A DNA stretch of 12,063 bases, from assembly GCA_003516765.1 (NCBI GenBank), contig DPCD01000034.1:582-12644 (forward strand), given 5' to 3'. The notes below the pieces were generated by a model, which was not told where the DNA came from, did no database searches, and saw only the letters and a program-made list of their open reading frames with translations. Below, in pieces: positions 6,365 through 12,063 of the stretch. A program made the translations under genes and the position numbers. The DNA is from Clostridiales bacterium (GTDB lineage: Bacteria; Bacillota; Clostridia; Oscillospirales; Oscillospiraceae). Every line of letters begins with the position of its first letter. Position 1 is the first letter of the stretch.

Positions 6365-8161
6365 ATGCAGCCGCAGTCTGAAAAGAATCGGAAGACCGAC
6401 AGAAATCCAAAGTCGCGCAAAGCCAGGCGTCGCCAGAAGGAGCAGCAGATGAAGTTCCTCCGGCAGAACTCCTGGCTGATTTTGCTTGCGGTTCTGGTGC
6501 TGGTGGCACTGATTCTGTTTATCTGCGTGATTACCGGAGGGCAGGAAGAAGCGCAGCAGGAGCCTGCCGAGACGCAGAAGACGAGCCGTTATGAAAAGGC
6601 ATATCTCTGCGCCGACAACCCGAGCGTGAGCTATCTCGATGAAAATCTGGAGCCTGCCGGAACTGCCGTGCGCGGCAGCGAGGTGACGTATTCTGCGGAA
6701 AACACCCGCAAAAAAGACGGCGTGACGTATTATCTGACGTATCTGGACTCGCTCAAATACGGCTACATCGCCGAGACCAATCTGACTGATAACCCGGACG
6801 ATGTGGTCCGGGAGGAGAGTGTCTTCGTGCGCACACCGCAGAATCTGCGGCGCAGCCCGGATTCTGTCGAGCTGGGCGGGCTTCTGGAAAAGGGAACCGA
6901 GCTCAAAATCGTGGGCTACGACTATATGACCGACGGCATTGTCCACCTTTATCAGGTGACGGCGGGCGAGGAAACCGGCTACATTTCGGGCGAGTACACT
7001 GCCAGCACGCAGGAAGCTGCGATAGAGGTCTATGACCGCTTCGGCGTCTATATGATTCACGCCGGGCGCGCGGACCGCTTTGGAGGCGGCGATGGCGAGA
7101 GTCTCGACTATTATCCCAGACAAAAGGCGAGCTTTGAAGATAATGTCATGCCCGAGCATGTCTACGCACTGTATCTGACCTGCGACCCGGATGTGCTGGG
7201 AAACATCGATGCCTACATTGCCTACGCAAAGACCACAAAGATCAACGCCTTCGTCGTCAACATCATGGACGGTACGTCCATCGGCTACGACTCCGAGGTT
7301 TTCCGCAAGTATTCGCCCACAGCGGATTCCTACGCCAACAACACGCAGGAGGAATACAAGACCTGCATCCAGAAAATCAAGGATGCCGGATTCTATGTGA
7401 TCGGCAGACTGACCACCTTCAACGATTCGTTCTTTGTCAGCGATCACCCGGAATATGCGATTTCCGACGCCGCGGGAGACCCCTTATACATCGCCGGCAG
7501 CTACTGGCCAAGTGCCTTCTGCCGCTACGTGTGGGAATATAAGGTGGAGCTGGCAAAAGAAGCGGTGGCGCTGTTCGGCTTCAACGAAATTCAGTTCGAC
7601 TATGTCCGTTTCCCGGACGGCACGTATTATTACGAGGAAGACGGAAACATCGACTACCGCAACGAGTATGACGAGACCAAGGCGCAGGCGATCCAGCGCT
7701 TCCTGATGTATGCCTGCGACGAGCTGCACGATTGCGGCGTGTATGTCGGCGCCGACGTCTTCGGCGAAACCTCTGGCAGCTACGTGACCGCCTACGGGCA
7801 GTACTGGCCCGCCATCAGCAATGTGGTCGATGTGATCAGCGGCATGCCGTACCCGGACCACTTTTCGCAGAACGGCTCCTACCGCCCCTGGGAGCATCCG
7901 TATGAGACGATGCTCGACTGGGCAAAGAACGCCGCTAAGCGCCAGACCGAGACGCCGAGCCCTGCCATCGTCCGTACCTGGATTCAGGCATACGATGCTA
8001 TCCGTCCGCCGTACAACACCTACGGCGCGGAAGAGGTCGGCGGTCAGCTGCAGGCGCTGCAGGAAAACGGACTTGACGGCGGCTTTATGGCATGGAACGC
8101 GATGTGCAGCATTCCGAAGCTCGAAACACTCAAGCCCGCCTTCGATGCGATGCCCGACTGA
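6365..8161 (+). CDS. Membrane-anchored SH3 / DUF4015 putative glycoside hydrolase
   Basis: A 598-residue protein in four parts. Residues 1-35 are very basic, 36-57 form one hydrophobic helix (LILLAVLVLVALILFICVI), 58-75 an acidic Gln/Glu linker, and the rest is probably extracellular (N-in signal anchor, no lipobox). Residues about 76-145 and 150-213 look like two bacterial SH3-type wall-binding domains. Residues about 222-595 match the DUF4015 putative glycoside hydrolase TIM barrel: INAFVVNIMDG (293-303), AGFYVIGRL, FNEIQFDYVRFPDG (406-419, with acidic D412 and D417), GVYVGADVFGE and ISGMPYPDHF. The family has no well-established substrate; a role on cell-wall or capsular glycan is inference. 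GGGAAG sits just upstream of ATG 6365. It is monocistronic between a terminator and a structured gap. The domain call is good, the activity unknown. Confidence 0.88.
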   Translation: MQPQSEKNRKTDRNPKSRKARRRQKEQQMKFLRQNSWLILLAVLVLVALILFICVITGGQEEAQQEPAETQKTSRYEKAYLCADNPSVSYLDENLEPAGTAVRGSEVTYSAENTRKKDGVTYYLTYLDSLKYGYIAETNLTDNPDDVVREESVFVRTPQNLRRSPDSVELGGLLEKGTELKIVGYDYMTDGIVHLYQVTAGEETGYISGEYTASTQEAAIEVYDRFGVYMIHAGRADRFGGGDGESLDYYPRQKASFEDNVMPEHVYALYLTCDPDVLGNIDAYIAYAKTTKINAFVVNIMDGTSIGYDSEVFRKYSPTADSYANNTQEEYKTCIQKIKDAGFYVIGRLTTFNDSFFVSDHPEYAISDAAGDPLYIAGSYWPSAFCRYVWEYKVELAKEAVALFGFNEIQFDYVRFPDGTYYYEEDGNIDYRNEYDETKAQAIQRFLMYACDELHDCGVYVGADVFGETSGSYVTAYGQYWPAISNVVDVISGMPYPDHFSQNGSYRPWEHPYETMLDWAKNAAKRQTETPSPAIVRTWIQAYDAIRPPYNTYGAEEVGGQLQALQENGLDGGFMAWNAMCSIPKLETLKPAFDAMPD

Positions 8162-8178
8162 ACAAAAAGATAAGAACC

Positions 8179-8209
8179 ATGCGCGCCGCTTTCAAAAAGC
8201 GGCGCGCAT
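8179..8209. repeat. Hairpin A (first copy of a repeated GC-rich palindrome)
   Basis: A perfect 14-bp stem, ATGCGCGCCGCTTT (8179-8192) with its complement (8196-8209), and a three-base loop, 17 bases after the DUF4015 stop. It has no T run after it, so it is a poor classical terminator although its position would suit one. Its outer 11 bp on each arm are identical to hairpin D at 8436-8466. Confidence 0.75.
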
Positions 8210-8226
8210 TCAGACTGTCGAAAAAA

Positions 8227-8352
8227 CCTTTCAGAGTAAGGATTACGGAAAGGAAGATAGTGTGAAAGATGACGCCCGCAGGCTAATCCAGCGCGCAACC
8301 GACGCGAAGCGGCGGCACTTAGCGCGCGGAAACCCATCAGGGGTGTCTTTCG
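8227..8352 (+). other. Structured non-coding segment with possible four-way junction
   Basis: No convincing reading frame with a ribosome site is present. Complementary segments nest well: CCTTTC (8227-8232) with GAAAGG (8248-8253), enclosing GTAA/TTAC; then GAAAGA (8264-8269) with TCTTTC (8346-8351) closing three internal hairpins. These are GCC/GGC (8274-8283), a long arm GCGCGC plus CCGACGC (8291-8305) with GCGGCGG and GCGCGC (8309-8327; one A-G mismatch), and CCC/GGG around an ATCA loop (8333-8342). This could be a riboswitch-like RNA upstream of feoAB, or the interior of a repeat element. I do not recognise a known RNA family. Confidence 0.35.
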
Positions 8353-8364
8353 CGTTCAATCAAC

Positions 8365-8399
8365 CAGTTTTTCAAACTTTTTAAAAGTTTGAAAAACTG
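8365..8399. repeat. Hairpin B (near-perfect 35-bp palindrome)
   Basis: CAGTTTTTCAAACTTTT (8365-8381) and its exact complement (8383-8399) are separated by a single T. The stem is AT-rich, unlike the surrounding GC-rich sequence. It stands two bases before hairpin C. Confidence 0.75.
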
Positions 8400-8401
8400 C
8401 C

Positions 8402-8435
8402 GCAGCGTGTCAAAATGACTTTTTTGACACGCTGC
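8402..8435. repeat. Hairpin C
   Basis: A perfect 14-bp stem GCAGCGTGTCAAAA (8402-8415) with 8422-8435 and a six-base loop. It directly abuts hairpin D. The CACGCTGCATG of its right arm and junction (8428-8438) also occurs in the feoB/rplL terminator at 10711-10721. Confidence 0.7.
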
Positions 8436-8469
8436 ATGCGCGCCGCCTCTGAAAAGCGGCGCGCATTTT
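8436..8469 (+). terminator. Hairpin D, second copy of hairpin A, possible terminator
   Basis: ATGCGCGCCGC (8436-8446) pairs with GCGGCGCGCAT (8456-8466) around a nine-base loop and is followed by TTTT (8466-8469). Its arms repeat those of hairpin A exactly. With its short T run it is the better terminator candidate for transcripts entering from the DUF4015 gene. It may equally be one end of a repeat element. Confidence 0.5.
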
Positions 8470-8480
8470 GTCACATGAGA

Positions 8481-8492
8481 GCAGGCGCCTGC
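8481..8492. promoter_or_regulatory. 12-bp perfect palindrome upstream of feoA
   Basis: GCAGGCGCCTGC is a perfect dyad 50 bp before the feoA start. It follows a TTGTCA hexamer (8468-8473, five of six matches to a -35 box). A dyad overlapping a promoter spacer would suit a repressor site, but it does not resemble the Fur or DtxR consensus and no good -10 box follows at the right distance. Confidence 0.3.
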
Positions 8493-8505
8493 GTAAGCTG
8501 TATCA

Positions 8506-8525
8506 GGTTCTGATCACACAGAACC
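8506..8525 (+). promoter_or_regulatory. Leader hairpin next to the feoA ribosome binding site
   Basis: GGTTCTG (8506-8512) pairs with CAGAACC (8519-8525) around a six-base loop, ending just before TAGGAGGG at 8528-8535. The position could affect access of the ribosome to feoA. No T tract, so not a terminator. Confidence 0.4.
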
Positions 8526-8541
8526 GGTAGGAGGGAACGCA

Positions 8542-8784
8542 ATGCGAAAAAAGAAGATGCCGTTGTCGGAGGTGCTGCCGGGGCAGACGGTACGTGTGGC
8601 GGAAATCCGCCTGGAGGGCGCGCTGCGGCGCCGGCTGTTCGATCTGGGGCTGATTCCGGGGACGCTCGTTTCATGCCGCTGTGTGGCTCCGTCGGGCTCT
8701 CCGCTGGCATTTACCGTGCGCGGTGCGGCAATTGCGCTGCGGCGCTGTGACGCCTCGCGGGTTTTTGCGGAGGCGGACGTATGA
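8542..8784 (+). CDS. feoA: Ferrous iron transport protein A
   Basis: An 80-residue cytosolic protein with the SH3-like FeoA fold. The visible family pattern is LSEVLPGQTVRVAEI (8-22), the RRRLFDLGLIPGTLV stretch (29-43) and the closing AIALRRCDASRVF (63-75). FeoA works with FeoB in ferrous iron import, probably by contacting its GTPase/membrane part; its exact role is not settled in the literature. It is preceded by a strong GGAGGG site 6-8 bases before ATG 8542. The stop overlaps the feoB start by 4 bp (ATGA), so the two are translationally coupled. The length is typical of a stand-alone FeoA. Upstream lies a long structured gap, and no confident promoter was found, so transcription may start within or before that gap. 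Confidence 0.95.
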   Translation: MRKKKMPLSEVLPGQTVRVAEIRLEGALRRRLFDLGLIPGTLVSCRCVAPSGSPLAFTVRGAAIALRRCDASRVFAEADV

Positions 8785-10685
8785 CGGCGGCAGAAGTAAG
8801 CGCCCGCGGGCGGGAACCGAAGCTTGTTGCGCTGGCGGGAAACCCGAATGTCGGCAAAAGCACGATCTTCAACGCCCTGACCGGCATGCACCAGCACACC
8901 GGAAACTGGCCAGGCAAAACCGTTGCACTGGCACAGGGCACGTGCCGGTACAAGGACACGGAAATCCGGCTGGTCGACCTGCCCGGTACATACGCGCTGG
9001 TCAGTAAATCGCAGGAGGAGGCGCTTGCTGCCGGGTTTATTTCCGACGGAGAGGCGGACTGTGTGATCGCCGTATGTGACGCGACGAGTCTGGAGCGGAG
9101 TCTGATTCTTGCCCTGCAGGTGCTGGAGCTGACCGACCGGGCGTTCGTCTGCGTGAATCTGATGGATGAGGCGCAAAAGCAGGGAATTCGGCTGGACCTT
9201 GCGGCGCTGTCGTTTGAACTGGGCGTGCCCGTCGTGGCAGTGTCGGCAGGCAGGGAAGAGGGCATGCAGGAGCTTCTGGAGCAGCTGCGGCGGATTCTCG
9301 ACGGCTTTGAGGAGCCGAGACCGCGCCGTCTGGGCGTAATAGACGCAAGCGTCCGCGGCACACAGGCGGCGGTACTGGCGCTTCAGGGCGGCTCAGAACA
9401 GGCGTCTGATGCGATTGCAAGCCGGTTTGTCCGGCGCGCCGAGGAGATTGCCGGGCGCGTCGTCTGCGAAGAAAACGAGAAGGCAAAGGCGCGCGCAGTG
9501 CGAGCCGATCGGATGCTGACCGGACGCTTCACCGGCGGGCTGCTGCTCGGCGCGCTGCTGGGGCTGGTATTCTGGCTGACGATTCAGGGCGCGAATGTGC
9601 CGTCTGCGCTGCTGCAGCGGGGCTTTGATGCCGTGGAAGGTGTCTTGTGGGCGGTGGCAGACAGTTTCCACGCGCCTTTCTGGCTATCGGGCGCGCTGAT
9701 CGCAGGCGTGTATCAGACGACGGCAAAGGTCGTCTCGGTGATGTTGCCGCCGGTTTTAATCTTCTTTCCCTTATTTACGCTGCTGGAAGACAGCGGCTAC
9801 CTGCCGCGTGTGGCGTTTTTGCTGGATGCGGGGTTTGAACGCTGCGGCAGCTGCGGCAAGCAGGCGCTGACGATGTGCATGGGCTTCGGCTGCAACGCGG
9901 CTGGCGTGAGCGGCTGCCGGATTATCGACTCCGAGCGCGAAAAGCGCATCGGTATGCTTACCAATGCGCTGGTTCCGTGCAACGGGCGGTTTCCGACGCT
10001 GCTTACGCTCAGTGCGCTCTTCTTTGGAGGCACTGCCTGTTCGGCAGCGCTGGTTCTGACCGGGTGCGTGCTGCTCGGCGCGGCAATGACGATGGCAGCG
10101 TCATTCGTGCTCGGGAAAACGATCCTGCGCGGTGCGCCGTCTCATTTTGCGCTAGAGCTGCCGCCGTTTCGGATGCCAAATGTCAGACGGGTGCTTGTGC
10201 GGTCTGTGATGGACCGGAGTCTGTTCGTCCTCGGCAGGGCTGCTGCAGTAGCCGCTCCGGCGGGAATGCTTCTGTGGCTGCTCGGAAACGTGCAGATCGG
10301 GGGAGAAACGATTCTGACGTTTGTTGCACGGGCACTTGAGCCGGTGGGCGCGTGGCTCGGGATGGACGGCGCGATTCTTCTGGCGTTTGCCCTGAGCTTT
10401 CCGGCGAACGAACTGCTGCTGCCGGTATGGGTGATGATCGTTTCCTCCGGCGCGACGCTCGCGCAGGCGCAGACAGCGGACGTGGGAGGGCTGCTGCTTT
10501 CGTCAGGCTGGACGATGAAAACCGCGCTGTGCGTGATGGTCTTTACGCTCTTTCACTTCCCATGTAGCACGACCGTTCTCACCATCCGAAAGGAAACCGG
10601 CAGTACCCGCTGGGCACTGCTCGGAATGCTGCTTCCGGCGGCAATCGGTGTGCTGTTCTGCAGGCTTCTGAACCTTCTGCTTTGA
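8781..10685 (+). CDS. feoB: Ferrous iron transporter B (GTPase-coupled Fe2+ permease)
   Basis: A 634-residue inner-membrane Fe2+ transporter. The N-terminal G domain has G1 GNPNVGKST (20-28), the HTGNWPGKTV switch segment (39-48), G3 DLPG (66-69), G4 NLMD (126-129) and a G5-like VSAGREEG (154-161). A helical linker follows to about 265, then hydrophobic helices from about 270 to the end, with FWLTIQGANVPS, MGFGCNAAGVSGC and PCNGRFPTL. These are features of the clostridial FeoB type, which is shorter than the approximately 770-residue E. coli protein. The C-terminus ends in LLNLLL, with no Cys-rich tail and no feoC after it. The ATG overlaps the feoA stop (ATGA). The gene is convergent with rplL across a shared terminator. 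No damaged G-box or truncation is apparent. Confidence 0.96.
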   Translation: MTAAEVSARGREPKLVALAGNPNVGKSTIFNALTGMHQHTGNWPGKTVALAQGTCRYKDTEIRLVDLPGTYALVSKSQEEALAAGFISDGEADCVIAVCDATSLERSLILALQVLELTDRAFVCVNLMDEAQKQGIRLDLAALSFELGVPVVAVSAGREEGMQELLEQLRRILDGFEEPRPRRLGVIDASVRGTQAAVLALQGGSEQASDAIASRFVRRAEEIAGRVVCEENEKAKARAVRADRMLTGRFTGGLLLGALLGLVFWLTIQGANVPSALLQRGFDAVEGVLWAVADSFHAPFWLSGALIAGVYQTTAKVVSVMLPPVLIFFPLFTLLEDSGYLPRVAFLLDAGFERCGSCGKQALTMCMGFGCNAAGVSGCRIIDSEREKRIGMLTNALVPCNGRFPTLLTLSALFFGGTACSAALVLTGCVLLGAAMTMAASFVLGKTILRGAPSHFALELPPFRMPNVRRVLVRSVMDRSLFVLGRAAAVAAPAGMLLWLLGNVQIGGETILTFVARALEPVGAWLGMDGAILLAFALSFPANELLLPVWVMIVSSGATLAQAQTADVGGLLLSSGWTMKTALCVMVFTLFHFPCSTTVLTIRKETGSTRWALLGMLLPAAIGVLFCRLLNLLL

Positions 10686-10710
10686 GTGCACAAAACCCGT
10701 AAAGAAAAAG

Positions 10711-10740
10711 CACGCTGCATGAGACCATGCAGCGTGTTTT
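10711..10740. terminator. Bidirectional intrinsic terminator between feoB and rplL
   Basis: An 11-bp perfect stem, CACGCTGCATG (10711-10721) with 10726-10736, around an AGAC loop. It is followed by TTTT on the plus strand; on the minus strand it is followed by a T-rich run (from the A-rich 10701-10710). It serves the convergent feoB and rplL transcripts. The loop is the same as in the terminator at 2865-2894. Confidence 0.9.
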
Positions 10741-10757
10741 GGTATGCAAGACAGATC

Positions 10758-11132
10758 TTACTTGATCTCGACCTCTGCGCCAGCTTCTTTGAGCTCGGCA
10801 GCGAGCTTCTCCGCGTCGTCCTTGGAGATGCCTTCCTTGAGGTTCTTGGGAGCGCCGTCGACGAGCTCCTTCGCTTCCTTCAGACCCAGACCGGTGACAG
10901 CACGGACAACCTTGATGACAGCGATCTTGTTGGCGCCAGCGGACTTCAGCACGACGTCGAACTCGGTCTTCTCTTCTTCAGCAGCAGCAGCGCCGGCAGC
11001 GGGAGCAGCGACAGCAGCAGCAGCGGCGGAAACGCCGAATTCCTCTTCCAGAGCATGGACCAGCTCAGCCAGTTCCAGAACGGTAAGAGTCTTAACTTCT
11101 TCGATCATAGCAGTAATCTTTTCGGATGCCAT
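10758..11132 (-). CDS. rplL: 50S ribosomal protein L7/L12
   Basis: A 124-residue protein of the ribosomal stalk that recruits translation GTPases. Residues 1-33 are the dimerisation domain that binds L10 (MASEKITAMIEEVKTLTVLE), about 34-56 the Ala/Pro-rich flexible hinge followed by a Glu run, and 57-124 the globular factor-binding domain with EFDVVLKSAG, NKIAVIKVVR and the VDGAPKNLKEG segment. The start is ATG 11132, with GGAGG at 11141-11145 eight bases upstream; the frame is open five codons further to 11147, but that start would lack a site. It lies 42 bp after rplJ in the same transcript. It is followed by a strong terminator instead of rpoB, unlike the usual order. Confidence 0.98.
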   Translation of the reverse strand: MASEKITAMIEEVKTLTVLELAELVHALEEEFGVSAAAAAVAAPAAGAAAAEEEKTEFDVVLKSAGANKIAVIKVVRAVTGLGLKEAKELVDGAPKNLKEGISKDDAEKLAAELKEAGAEVEIK

Positions 11133-11174
11133 TGTAATTACCTCCAATTAAATGTTTGATAGTAAGTTTGAAAA

Positions 11175-11705
11175 TTAAGCTTCTGCTTCCGCAGCCTCTG
11201 CGGGAGCGCCGCCCTTCTGTTCCAGAATCTGGTTCAGGACAACAGCGAGGGAAGAAATGGGAGCGAGGAACGTGCCGAGAACCTGCGCAACGAGCGCGTT
11301 CTTGGAAGGCAGCTCGCCGAAGGACATGAGCTCGTCAACCGACAGAACCTTACCTTCAACCATGCCGCCCTTGATCTTGACGACGTTCTTGTTCTTCTTG
11401 GCAAATTCGCAAATGACGCGAGCCGGAGCGATGGGGTCTTCCGTGGTGGACGCCATGGACGTCGTGCCGTTCAGAAGCTCGTCGAACTCGGTGTAGCCAG
11501 CCTTGTTGGCGGCGAAACGGGTCAGCGTGTTCTTTACGACAGAATATTCGACATTCGCAGCACGGAACTGGTTACGCAGCTCGGTATCCTGTGCGACGGT
11601 GATGCCCTTGTAGTCTACAAAAACAGCAGAAGTAGCGTTCTGAATTTTATCAGACAGAGCATCAACGATGGATTTCTTGGTCTCTAAAACCTTTGCGTTG
11701 GGCAT
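11175..11705 (-). CDS. rplJ: 50S ribosomal protein L10
   Basis: A 176-residue protein that anchors L7/L12 dimers to 23S rRNA and represses its own operon by binding the leader RNA. Visible features are the N-terminal RNA-binding region (LETKKSIVDALSDKI, VFVDYKGITVAQ, YSVVKNTLTRFA) and the GTTSMA and KIKGGMVEGK segments in the core. The C-terminal helix that holds L7/L12 (ALVAQVLGTFLAPISSLAVV) is followed by a short Ala/Glu-rich tail. ATG 11705 is chosen because GGAGGTGA lies just upstream at 11711-11718 and MPNAKVLETK fits the family; an open frame runs up to 11750 through the attenuator hairpin but is untranslated. It is co-transcribed with rplL. Confidence 0.97.
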   Translation of the reverse strand: MPNAKVLETKKSIVDALSDKIQNATSAVFVDYKGITVAQDTELRNQFRAANVEYSVVKNTLTRFAANKAGYTEFDELLNGTTSMASTTEDPIAPARVICEFAKKNKNVVKIKGGMVEGKVLSVDELMSFGELPSKNALVAQVLGTFLAPISSLAVVLNQILEQKGGAPAEAAEAEA

Positions 11706-11721
11706 GAATGTCACCTCCGAG

Positions 11722-11757
11722 AAATAAAATGTCCTCATGCCAAAAGACATGAGGACA
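11722..11757 (-). terminator. Attenuator terminator in the rplJ leader
   Basis: On the minus strand, TGTCCTCATG and CATGAGGACA (11748-11757 and 11730-11739) form a 10-bp stem with an eight-base loop, followed by the T-rich ATTTTATTT (11722-11730). The rplJ ribosome site comes directly after, so readthrough is needed for rplJL expression. This is the typical attenuator placement behind an L10 leader. Confidence 0.85.
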
Positions 11758-11780
11758 CAGAAATGTTACCATTTTTGCGA

Positions 11781-11847
11781 AACCTCGGCAGGATGAACGC
11801 CTGTTCATTACGGCATAATGCCTCCTGCTGTCTTTGGCAGCTAGGTT
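11781..11847 (-). promoter_or_regulatory. Ribosomal protein L10 leader (autoregulatory RNA)
   Basis: The minus strand carries the characteristic L10-leader pieces: AACCTAGCTGCCAAAGACAG, then CAGGAGGC, an internal hairpin region, then CATCCTGCCGAGGTT. The ends pair (AACCT with AGGTT, 11843-11847 and 11781-11785), as do AGCAGGA and TCCTGC further in. The position just downstream of a promoter and ahead of an attenuator matches the known Firmicutes rplJL arrangement, where excess L10 (with L7/L12) binds and lowers expression. Recognised by eye, not by a covariance search. Confidence 0.88.
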
Positions 11848-11875
11848 ATTATAGCAGAAAAACAGGAAATGTCAA
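11848..11875 (-). promoter_or_regulatory. Consensus sigma-A promoter of rplJ-rplL
   Basis: On the minus strand a perfect TTGACA (11870-11875) and a perfect TATAAT (11848-11853) are separated by 16 bp, starting 8 bases after the rplA stop. Transcription would begin near 11841, at the start of the L10 leader. A strong dedicated promoter allows rplJL to be expressed independently of rplA. Confidence 0.9.
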
Positions 11876-11883
11876 GGACAAAA

Positions 11884-12063
11884 TTACAGCTTGGCGGCTG
11901 CGACCTTGATGCCAGGACCCATCGTGGAAGCGACGGTGCAGCTTCTGACATACTGACCCTTTGCAGCGGCGGGCTTTGCCTTGATGACAGCGCCCATGAG
12001 CGCGTTGAAGTTCTCAACGAGCTTCTCGGTGCCGAAGGAAGCCTTGCCGATCGGGCAGTGGAT
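11884..12063 (-). CDS. rplA: 50S ribosomal protein L1 (C-terminal part, cut by window edge)
   Basis: The last 59 codons plus TAA (11884-11886) of a gene that continues beyond the right edge, where its N-terminus lies. The fragment reads IHCPIGKASFGTEKLVENFN... to STMGPGIKVAAAKL and contains the L1 hallmarks: IGKASF, the KPAAAKGQYVRS segment and STMGPG near the end. L1 binds 23S rRNA at the ribosome exit (E) side and forms the L1 stalk; in many bacteria it also represses its own mRNA. rplA followed by rplJ and rplL on one strand is the classic ribosomal protein order. rplK would be expected next, outside the window. Confidence 0.96.
   Translation of the reverse strand: MHCPIGKASFGTEKLVENFNALMGAVIKAKPAAAKGQYVRSCTVASTMGPGIKVAAAKL

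Noticed and set aside
6156..6452. Plus-strand 98-codon frame in the gap before the DUF4015 gene
   Set aside because: It overlaps the predicted promoter and the start of the real gene in another frame, has no ribosome site, and the translation resembles nothing I recognise.
6161..7447. Long minus-strand open frame (428 codons) opposite the DUF4015 gene
   Set aside because: Antisense shadow of a well-supported gene; the composition is unlike a real protein and it runs into the terminator region.
8264..8351. Known NiCo/Sensei (Fe2+) riboswitch call
   Set aside because: The four-way topology is suggestive, but the conserved loop sequences of that class, as far as I recall them, are not matched, so it is kept only as a finding.
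8264..8351. tRNA-like gene
   Set aside because: The stems are the wrong lengths and there is no T-loop GTTCRA motif or 3' acceptor end.
10980..11035. GCA/GCG trinucleotide-rich tract as a repeat
   Set aside because: It simply encodes the Ala-rich hinge of L7/L12, normal for the family.
1..12063. CRISPR array, insertion sequence, prophage or defence genes
   Set aside because: No regularly spaced repeats, transposase, integrase, or nuclease/toxin-like genes are visible; every sizeable gene is accounted for by core functions.

Overview
The window looks like chromosome of a moderately GC-rich Gram-positive gut anaerobe, most likely of class Clostridia, Oscillospirales/Ruminococcaceae type. Pointers are strong GGAGG-type ribosome binding sites, a Firmicutes-style L10 leader with attenuator before rplJ, a clostridial-type FeoB (the GAN.PS and PCNGRFP sequences), an acetyl-CoA-type MetA and a membrane-anchored DUF4015 protein. 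This placement is inference; no 16S or other phylogenetic marker was compared.

Layout on the + strand: (1) positions 3-2860 carry a left-truncated phosphoglycolate-phosphatase-like HAD gene, then metY and metA, tightly packed. MetA makes O-acetylhomoserine and MetY sulfhydrylates it to homocysteine, so the pair gives direct methionine synthesis. A hairpin at 2865-2894 closes this block and also the opposing LysR gene. (2) A LysR-type regulator (2902-3816, minus) is divergent from a CPA2-type cation/proton antiporter (3919-5382) followed at 3 bp by an MgtC/SapB-like membrane protein (5386-6087), closed by a very strong terminator. The two divergent promoters overlap at their -10 boxes. (3) A single gene (6365-8161) encodes a membrane-anchored protein with two SH3-like segments and a DUF4015 putative glycoside hydrolase barrel. 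(4) The 380-bp gap 8162-8541 holds no gene but is almost completely occupied by foldback structure, including two near-identical hairpins and a possible four-way junction. (5) feoA-feoB (8542-10685), ferrous iron uptake, overlap by 4 bp.

On the minus strand at the right end are rplA (truncated by the window edge), rplJ and rplL. rplJ has its own consensus promoter, an L10-binding leader and an attenuator hairpin. rplL ends at a terminator shared with feoB, so rpoB does not follow rplL here as it does in most Firmicutes.

Most of the window is ordinary core metabolism, transport and translation. The parts most worth a second look are the structured intergenic element upstream of feoAB, the face-to-face promoter arrangement at 3851-3898, the divergent MgtC core motif and the separation of rplJL from rpoBC.
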